From assembly GCA_028565635.1 (NCBI GenBank), contig JAOXYB010098160.1, positions 1 to 21,626 of the forward strand: a stretch of 21,626 nucleotides of DNA. The letters are read 5' to 3'. Below the pieces are notes generated by a model. The model made no database searches, was not told where the DNA came from, and worked only from the letters and a program-made list of their open reading frames with translations. The position numbers were made by a program, and so were the translations under genes. Below, one piece after another: positions 1 through 9,500 of this stretch (within the stretch, counting starts at the first letter, position 1; every line of letters begins with the position of its first letter). Source of the stretch: Phoronis ovalis (Eukaryota; Phoronida; Phoronidae).

Positions 1-75
<75 letters not shown>

Positions 76-76
76 T

Positions 77-142
<66 letters not shown>
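1..142. repeat. (GT)n dinucleotide microsatellite, cut by window edge
   Basis: An almost pure GT dinucleotide run fills the left edge, interrupted only by two GTGGG variants near 70-80. It ends at about 142, where unique AT-rich sequence begins. The left end lies outside the window, so the full length is unknown. It has no coding content. Confidence 0.98.
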
Positions 143-143
<1 letters not shown>

Positions 144-2043
144 TCAACTACATATATTAAATAAAATGAGTATATGACACCTTTTAGAGACATTAATTAT
201 TTTTTCTGCTTATATGTGTAATATAATATTAATAATAATGTATAACATGATACAGCCGGAGCTTAATGTATAAAGATGTTACAATAATAATATGCAGAAA
301 ACAGCCTGAGCACAAACTAGATTATCTAAGGCAGATTACAACAAGCGAAAAGGATGCAGATGCAGAATTTCCCAGTAACCCTACATTTATAAAACTTCAC
401 AAACCACACGGAAAAACACATTTAATACCCCCAAGTTGATATAAATTAAATTTCACTCCCATAGCGCCCCGGCTCAATTCCAGGTGGGCTCACTGATTAT
501 AGATGAAAGATCAATTTTCCCTCTAAAACTCTATTTTCTTACTTATGAAAACATGTATTAGCAGGCATCGCAGCTGCGCAATAGATTCTGAATTCACAAC
601 CAATGTTAAACGTTTAAGTTTATTACCTTCATAATTGCTAACATCGTATGTCTCACTGACCCTGTAGGCAATATGAAAACGAGTACCCAAGTTCCAACAT
701 TTTTTTTAAAGCCTCTAATACCCACTCATTATTTTTTTTAACAATTTTTGAATTTAATTTGTGATATAATACTGAAGCTTCAGAGATGACCCTAACAAAT
801 TGTCATATACCTGCAAAAATGACCCCTATTCTTGTTATTAGTCAAAAACATATCTAAAGTGCATTACGCGCCGACGGCTCGAAAATCTGTTGGAAGATGC
901 ATACTTACTTCATATTGCCTTTCCCTGGCTTACTAAGCAGGTAATAATCCTCATCTCTATTAAGATACAGGGGAAAATGGATAAAGGAACATCAGGAGTG
1001 GTCTATGAATCAAAAGAGATGTGATAATAATAGACTGATCAGGACATATGATGTTGTATTGCTGAGCAAAAGAAATGTTTTGAAGAAAAAATTAGTTCAA
1101 AACTGGCAAGGTAATTTAAACATTGGTTGTGAATATCGAATTTACTGAGTGCTTTATTAACCTGATGAACGTATTTAGAGGCAGTATGATGATATTAAAA
1201 GAAAGTGAGAACTGATGAAGACGCGTGCCGAATGGTATCGAAAACTTTGATAGTAAACTCAGTATTACTTAGTTATTTACTGTACTTTCATTGATTTGAT
1301 TTTATTTACAGAAAAACACGCTGACCACAATGATTGCATTGACATGACAACCGTATAAACTAATAATTCTTATATTCAATATACATCCGTATTTGATGTA
1401 CGGGGTGATACAAAATAAACAAAACATTTTTAAATACTGTAACATCTTCATGTCCACTTCATTAGTGAAACAACTAAAAATCTTCAAAACTATAATCAAT
1501 TCTATCCCCAAAACTACTTTTGATTAATTGTTCAGATTAATTTCTTACGACTGGTGGCCCATAGCAACGTCATGATTTCGCCCAAAATTCTTCATAGAAA
1601 TTAAAATTAGGCCTATATTAAAATGAATAAAAACACCCATGTTTGCAAAAGAAAGAAAGCAAGTTAGTATTGAAACAATTAAAATGATGTTAAGACATTT
1701 TTGCTTTCAAAAATGTAAAAAGTTGCATTAAACATGAAATTCTTTGCCAAATGATCTGAAAATATATCAGAAAGGTTAAATTGTCTGCATTTTTGATTTC
1801 TGTTGTGCCTTAGTTGTAGTCGTCGTTCATGAAGTTCGTGCTACACTTCACGATAACCTGACGTGTGAAGTTTGCCGATCAGCCATGGACTTTGCATACC
1901 GTATCAATTCATAGTTAAAGTGACTCTACTTTTTGAAACTTCAACAAATACGAAATTCCTAAATGAATTCATATTTCACAAACTAGATACCATCTGACAA
2001 TTGAAATTCAACTTGAAGTCTTTCAATAATTACTTGGAACTCC

Positions 2044-2078
2044 CGTGCTGGTATACACACCACGTGCTGGTATACACA
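2044..2078. repeat. Two-copy 16-bp direct repeat, 19-bp period, E-box between
   Basis: The 16-mer CGTGCTGGTATACACA occurs perfectly at 2044-2059 and 2063-2078. The junction with the second copy creates CACGTG, a palindromic E-box, at 2061-2066. It lies about 790 bases upstream of the gene 1 ATG. Regulatory use is speculative. Confidence 0.75.
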
Positions 2079-2302
2079 ACATTAACAGCAGCGAAATGTT
2101 ATACCACTGTATACGATACATAACTACCCGGTAAACCTCAGATTATCATATGAGACGTCAATTGCAAGGAGCTGAAGAAATATTTCTTTCTGGAACAAGC
2201 ATTTTAGCTACATGTAGAGTAGAAAATAAGAAGTTGAAAAAATAAAATAACATTTTTTGTCGATTATGATGAGACAGTTTCCTAATAAGTGTGTGGCTTG
2301 TT

Positions 2303-2576
2303 CTGTTTATTTTGTGTGGCTCTGTGTTGTCAGATCACAATCTTATTACAATCAAATATTAAAAGGGATCGATAAAACTATGTTACAAACACAACGGACG
2401 TCAACTAGCTGACTTGTTTTAACAGTAAATTATTCGACTGTTTATTTTGTATGACTCTGTGTTGTTACATCACAATCTTATTACAATCAAATGTTAAAAT
2501 GGATCGATAAAACTATAGAGAACAAGTTTAATAGTTACAAACACAACCTACGCCAATTTGCTTACCTGTTTCAACA
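2303..2576. repeat. Imperfect direct duplication of about 125 bp
   Basis: Copy A (about 2303-2424) and copy B (about 2438-2576) share long blocks. These include CTGTTTATTTTGT, ATCACAATCTTATTACAATC, GATCGATAAAACTAT, GTTACAAACACAAC and a similar end with TGTTT(T/C)AACA. Copy B has about 18 extra bases (AGAGAACAAGTTTAATA) before the GTTACAAAC block, so either B gained or A lost sequence. The pair ends about 280 bases before the gene 1 start codon. It does not code for protein in any frame. Confidence 0.85.
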
Positions 2577-2746
2577 ATTATTATTAGAATTTTGCTTGCT
2601 AAGCTAAGTTTTCTTTTTCGCCTTGGGGAGTTTTATTTTACGTCTGAGAGAACACCTGATAATTATATCATTGTATGCAGAAACAATTCACAGCATGTGA
2701 TCAAATCATAAATAACAGATAAAGTTCGTTGAGTTAATTAATCGCT

Positions 2747-2753
2747 TTTATAA
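2747..2753 (+). promoter_or_regulatory. Weak TATA-like element upstream of gene 1
   Basis: TTTATAA lies about 100 bases before the start codon, leaving room for a short 5' UTR. Gene 2 has ATATAAAG at a similar distance from its own ATG. The region is so AT-rich that this could be chance. Confidence 0.2.
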
Positions 2754-2853
2754 CTCATTGAAACTGCGTATCTCAACGACTGCACTTGGAAGAGCGGAGT
2801 TGTTTTTAACTAGAACTAAACATTTTTTTATTTAAATGTAAAAACTGAACGTC

Positions 2854-3573
2854 ATGGTAAATCATGAAAAAGTTTCTCCTCGCGATGTTGCTGGTGATCA
2901 CTTTTCATCAACAAGTGCACATGGAATACCCCGGATCTATTCTTCAAAATCAATGATCAGAAAAATATGCTGGTCAATTGTATTTGTTGCAAGTTTTTCA
3001 GCATTTGGTGTTTATACTTCTACGTTAGTTCTTAAATACTTCAGCTATCAGAGTATTACTGAAATGTCAATCACATTTAATAAAGAAGCCAGCTTTCCAA
3101 GCATTACTATTTGCAACCAGAATCCGATAAGAATGTCCAAAATTAAACAAAGTGCGTATCTAAATGATTTGTTATCCTCACAAATGCCTGACATGATGGC
3201 TACCTTTGATGAACGGATGACAAGCATGTCTTCGGAGCTTGGGTCTTCGTTTTTTCCTAATATGGGCGATTGGACAAACCAAGTCGCGAGAGTGATGGTT
3301 CCTTCCACTATAAATTCAGGCGCGACAACCGCTTATGAAAATTATCAATACCCTACACAAGGAGGCATGCCTTCTGGTGATACATCTCAACAAGCGGAAC
3401 AAACCACATTGCCTCCGAGAAATTCGCCACCACCCGTGACTGATTATGGAGCAGTTGACAATATTTCCATTGACACTATTCAAAACACAACTGAAACTAT
3501 CAATAATATAACTCTGCAAACAACTGGAAGTGGTGCTACTGATGGTACGACTGATCAAGCTCATACGCCAGAG
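2854..3573 (+). CDS. Gene 1 exon 1: N-terminus, TM1, start of ectodomain, variable stalk
   Basis: Encodes residues 1-240, ending in phase 0 at donor GAG|GTAAGT. Residues 1-140 closely match gene 2 and carry the HG gating motif (TSAHGIPRI), TM1 and the post-TM1 motif FPSITICNQNPIR. Residues 141-240 do not align well with gene 2. They are rich in Thr, Ser, Pro and Gln, with a PPRNSPPP stretch and sequons NIS, NTT and NIT. Without splicing, the frame would run 11 codons into the intron and stop at 3609. Confidence 0.93.
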
Positions 3574-6500
3574 GTAAGTGAGCATCATTTTTTAGCAAAA
3601 AATAGATAACATGTATAGTAAGTACGTAATAAACATGGCAAAGACTATATCAAAGATAACAATAATAATACACATTCCATTTAATGGAATGAACAAAGTA
3701 ATCTAGGGAGATCATACAAATTATCTAGAAATAAAAAGCAATATAAACAAAAATGGTAATATACAACTAAGAGGTTTGCTGGTAAAACAGCACAAAAGTT
3801 GAAAGAGAGTTGGAATGAAAAATAGCAATAATCTTCGCTTATATTTGCTTGCCGTGCTGAACTGTATAGATCCAGTAATTTCACGGCATTTCAATATGTT
3901 ATCATTTTATATAAGGTATCAGGAACTACTGAGGATGCTGGAGGATTTACTGAGTCTCCCGATTTTGGTAATCCGTTCGGTAAGAGACGAAAGAGAGATG
4001 CTTTAGAAGATAATGCTCCGCTAAACCGTCACGAGCGGCGTGCTGATTTTAACTATGAATACGTGTATGAATCAGATTTAGATACGGTAGGCTTATATTT
4101 TTATAAATATCGCTTACGAAATATGACAAAGGTAGAGATAATTTTTAAAAAGTGCAGTTCTGCAACATTAGTTATATCGTTGGCTTTTAACCTACTGTAA
4201 TCATCGGATTCATGTGGCACTGCCTGTTATGATAGGGGAAATTATGAACAAAAAGCCCCTATTGTAATCGTGTGGTGTCATCTCACATAACATAAGCTAG
4301 TAAAACAACCCTATTACAATAGGGGATTAAGACAATGAGAATGCACAAGTCAAATTTTTTTCAACAAATGCTTACAAGCCTCAGTGAAAAAAATCTTTCA
4401 AACTAAGAAGCCATCTATTGTTAAACGTTGTGGCAACATATTTTATATTACACGGTTGTTAGCTGTTCTGTTTAATTTATTGCCATGATAACTGGTTTTA
4501 ATAATGTAGTTAAAAGAAGAAAGGAGTTGGCAGGAAGATGCTACTGATAAAATGAGGAAGACTTACTTCCAGTTTCTGTCTCAAGTTAATTATACAGACC
4601 GTGCTGTGATGGGTCATCAAAAAGATGATTTTATATTGAAATGCACTTTCAACGGAATGGAATGCTCAAATACGTGAGTAAAAGTTACATTATGGATTAC
4701 ATATGAAAAATTAATTCTGTGTTTAGATGAATAAACTGATGAGGCCTTTAATTATCTACTTTGATGCTTGTTGATTTTAATTGTAGGAGCTTTGTCCAGT
4801 CTTTGACGTACAATCTTGGGAATTGTTACACTTTTAATCACAGAACGAATGGTGAACAGGGTTTGACAGTTACCAGAGCGGGCAGTGACTATGGTAATAA
4901 AGTAAAAATATTTTTTTCCAAAATGTGCATAAAATGCTAAATTAATATATTTAATAGCATCACTTTATATGTTACTACTATATGTCATTGAACAAACTAT
5001 ACACTGATTTAAAAATCGCGAAAAAGCATTTATAGTTTACTTGAGTTTAGTTTACACAAGCCGTTCCCGAAGGACTTGTATTTTAAATTGTTCATACTCT
5101 ATAACTACGATGTGGAGTTGTTTTTTTTGTTAGGATTACTTCTAAAATTTCCTAGTATAGGTTGCCCATCGGTGAATAACCAATAATTAACGATTTTCTG
5201 ATATGAGTAACCCCGTGCGCGTCACGTTGCGTAATATTTCGATAATACATTCATTCTTGAATCCATGCATTATTATCATTGTTTTACTAAATTGTCACAT
5301 ACAACAACATTTATAATTTATATATTAAGTTAAGTGGGATATTTTAATTTCAAGTTTTGATGGTATTTAAAATATCCACCGCGAAATTACTGATGGCGTG
5401 CCAACTTAGGATTCTATTCAGGGATTGTATACTATAATAACGCTCCAGAATTGAAATACAATTATTGTATCGATATGAAGTTCTAACATACAATACATAT
5501 ACTCTTTAATATTATATTAACTGAATTTTTAATCAAATTAAGGCGCATCTTATTGTATTTACACGAAGGAATTTAAGTACTTGTACTTGTTAAAGCCATT
5601 TAGTAATTAATCTTGATTTAATTAATTAGACGTTGTCAATCTAGTAATACTTTGTTTTCTGTAGAGATAGTTAAAAAACCTAAGATTAAATCCAAAAATA
5701 ACAATTAGTTTTGACAAAAAAGCAGTCTTCTTATATTTTTCACTCATCTTAAAAATAAATGCAAACAGGCGCTCAGAAGGCAGTTAGTAATATTAGTTAA
5801 TAGAAATCTTTACAGTGATAAAACTCGATAGATATTTTTTTAATTGTTTGCGTTTTAATTCATCCCACTTTGTGTTTTTCACATATCTTAAAATGTCAAA
5901 AAACAATAATAGACGCAGCTCGCTCTCGGAAGGCTCGAATGATCTCTATATCTAGAAATAACACCAATATGGCTCTTTATGTTTGGGTTTAGTTGTAACT
6001 GTATTACTGTGAAATATGTTTGTCTACATTAGAACGTCTTTTTACATACATGTAAAACATGTAGAACATACAATTTGTCAAACATAATTTTGATAGAATT
6101 CATGTCACTTTGTGACAGGGAATAAACCCGTGTGAATAGCGGAGTATGTAGTGTAATAGTGAGTTGTATTTTTAGGTCTCTCCCTCGATTTGAACATCGA
6201 ACAATACGAATATCTTAGCGGTATCACCGATACTGCTGGCGTTCGGGTTGTAATTCATTCGCACGACGAAAAACCTTATCCACAAAATTATGGAATCTCC
6301 CTAGCACCTGGTTTCTCCACTCGTATTGGTTTAAAGCAGGTATAAAGCTTACATGATCATAAACTAGTTTTCTGAAAGGTTGTTCAGCGTAGTCCACGGT
6401 TAATAACGTAATCAGGGAACCATGCAACATACTGATGAAGTAGATTGTCTTAGCATATCCTCTTCTTTATATGAGCAATTGTGCCTAATAGGGTTTTCGA

Positions 6501-9500
6501 AATTAAAATAACGACTTATGAATCGTTTCTCGTTTTTTCCAAACAGTACTACATTGTATGTTTTACTAAATTCAAATGTTTATTTCGTCAGTTTGCGAAA
6601 GATCTGACATGGAGTCGAACTCTCTTAGGAATAACTAAATAAAAAATAAATAGTAAATATATGTTTTGAAACACTTTTAGAGAGTGATCGAGCGCTTAGG
6701 GATACCATGGGGAAACTGTTCTGCTGGAGTTAACCACTACACACCACCTGGCTACAATTACTCCGCACAGGTATTTCTCTAAATGTCGTCCTAGAACCTG
6801 GCTAGACTATGTAAATTCATGTACAATCAATCAAAAATGATATATGTAATCATCTTGTTTTGTTACGGTTTTAAATTTTAGAGATTGGCTGATGGGAAGT
6901 AAATTGAATTGCGTTGGGTGCATATATGAAAAAAATCCTTGTCGCAATAGCGACAATTGCATGCGTCGGAGTTAAAAAACACTTTTCCGGTACTTTGAAA
7001 TAAAGTTACTTTTTTAACAAAGACGCGTTTATGCAATGTCTTTATTGTGTTGCGATTTTTTCAGTCATGTCTGAATAATTGCTTACAATCAGAAGTTGTG
7101 AAAGTCTGCGGCTGTCGATATTTAGCTATTGACTGGAAAGACGAAACAATTCGCCCTTGTAACGACACAATGAAATCTACTGACGGTCAGTATAGTATTT
7201 GTAGCTCATTTGACTTTGATTTTAAGAAAACTGTTTACTCTCTTCACTTAACAGTTTGCCTGTCTTTGCCTTGCGCTTAACTTTGCAAATGAAAACTACT
7301 TCATTAAAGCACAATTGTCTTCTGGAGTGTTATGTTTTCATGACTGCGGCACAACGCTTCATTGCCAGTACAAGTTTTAACGAAATGTCTAGTACATATT
7401 TTAAAGCCGGACTGTTATGTTAAAAAAATAAATATCACTTTTCAGAGTTGTGTTTTTCCAATTTGATTGAGCAATACATAAGTGACGTACTCGAATGCAA
7501 CTGCCCTTCAAAATGCGAGTAAGAACGTTTTTATTTTTCTTATATTTGTATCCATTACTGGTCTGTTTGGTAAATAAATGTAATGGCGATATTTTCTTGT
7601 ATATGGGGATAAAGATATTATCAGGAACTTACTCATCTTCATAGAATTTTGAAACGACAAAGTAGCCTGCTAAGTCGTTGACCTTATAAGGAAAAACAGG
7701 AAAGGCGGTAGTTTCCCGTTTATATTTGATGATAAATATATATATTGAAAGAATATATTACTATTAATTTACTGAATGTTTTACTTGTTAGAACAATTGA
7801 AATAAGAATTAATCATATCGATCTTAACTATGAATCGTATACCAGTTTCTTTAAATAATCGAAAAGTATTTATCATTCACAATATATTCGTAATTTACCA
7901 CGATATGCGTGCACATTGAATAGGAAAGCGATCTTTTTCTGTAATTTAGAAATCTATATATATTCGAAGAATTATCAGAAACTTACGCAATCTCGTCAAT
8001 CTTAGACTTTGGAACCAAACAAATTCAGTAATTACGTAATCATTCTGAAACCAAAATATGTAGGTTTTTAAATATATTTACAATATTTTTCAGCCTGAAA
8101 ATAGTTATATTCATTGTTTTCATTGATTTACATACCATTCGATAAGAATACCACGCCGCTAAATATACCACCGATTTTCGTTTCAGTGACACTGAATACC
8201 AGCTATCATTTTCTCAAGCCAAATGGCCGTCCTTGAACGAGCAGGTACATTTCTTCATTCTTATTCAATATAAATAGTGTGTGTGTAAGTCATGGTTTGT
8301 AAGCGATACTTTACGAAACCTACTGCGCAGCGGTAAAATTATTCTAGTCTGACATAGAACTTCAGCAATTTTGTATATAGAAATACCCACAAAGTTACAT
8401 GTGCTGTACTATATGCATAGTAATAAAATGTAAGAATTAAAAACAGTTTTAATTTACCTCACGCTGTATAACAAGTTAATGAGTAGATATGTAAGAACCT
8501 ATACAATCAAAAATGTTTCTTTTAGCCGTCGTTTGAAAGAGAGTTAGCGAGAAAGAATGAAAGATTGAAGTTTTTGATGGGATCTGGTTCGAATTTCGCT
8601 AAAGCCGAGTGAGTTGTTTTATTTCCTGATGTTAAAATGCTACAAAATTGTGCTGCCAATAGAAAAATGAGCTAGCTGTGCTGAAAATTATAAGATGAAC
8701 CTAATTTTATTTCCATGTGTACTACGTTGCAGTGCTGCAATGAAAAAAAAGAAAAGGCCTGAGGCAGTAAAATATATCCCACTCTTCTATGTCACCCTGA
8801 AAATGGTATGTTATTTCGATGCTCCTTTAGTGGAAAAATATTGATACATTTTTTAATCAGCGTCAATGATATAGTACGTAATAAAATTTTAAATTTCAGA
8901 TTTTTCGTGTATTTTATTTTTTAGAAAAGTTACTGCGTTTTGCAAATTTCCTTTATAACCGTTATACGTTTTGTATAGCCGATTGCAACTCCTAGCTTTA
9001 CCTAGCCAAATATTACCCAGTGTACTATTGCGTCACATGCACAATTGATGTGTGCGAGTTTCCACTTCGATGTTTTAACTCATAGCTTTACCTAGCCAAG
9101 TATTACCCAGTGTACCATTGCGTCACACAATTGATGTGTGCGAGTTTCCACTTCGATATTTTAACTCCTAGCTTTACCTAGCCAAGTATTGCCCAGTGTA
9201 CCATTGCGTCACACAATTGATATTTGATGTGTGCGAGTTTCCACTTCGATATTTTAACTCATAGCTTTACCTAGCCAAGTATTGCCCAGTGTACTATTGC
9301 GTCACACAATTGATGTGTGCGAGTTTCCACTTCGATATTTTAACTCAAAGCTTTACCTAGCCTAATATTATCCAGTGTACCATTGCGTCACACAGTTGAT
9401 GTGTGCGAGTTTCCACTTCGATATTAATAATACCTGAAAGGATGTGTTCATAGGCGAGCATAATTATCACTGTTTCTAAATAATGCATAAAAAGATAATT

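Larger units (their letters stand above)
143..2853. other. 5' flanking region of gene 1, no gene seen
   Basis: This 2.7 kb AT-rich stretch has stops in all frames and none of the DEG/ENaC signature motifs, so no third paralogue reaches into it. It holds a 19-bp-period repeat (2044-2078), a direct duplication (2303-2576), a weak TATA-like site (2747-2753) and a start-stop triplet pair (2836-2841). Regulatory sequence for gene 1 presumably lies in the last few hundred bases, but nothing here proves it. Confidence 0.7.

Noticed and set aside
470-500. Possible tRNA or SINE B-box (GGCTCAATTCC)
   Set aside because: No matching A-box at the right distance and no cloverleaf arms, so chance is likelier.
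143-2800. Last exon of a preceding third paralogue
   Set aside because: No LLGDIGGQLG-type TM2 block or cysteine motifs were found on either strand.
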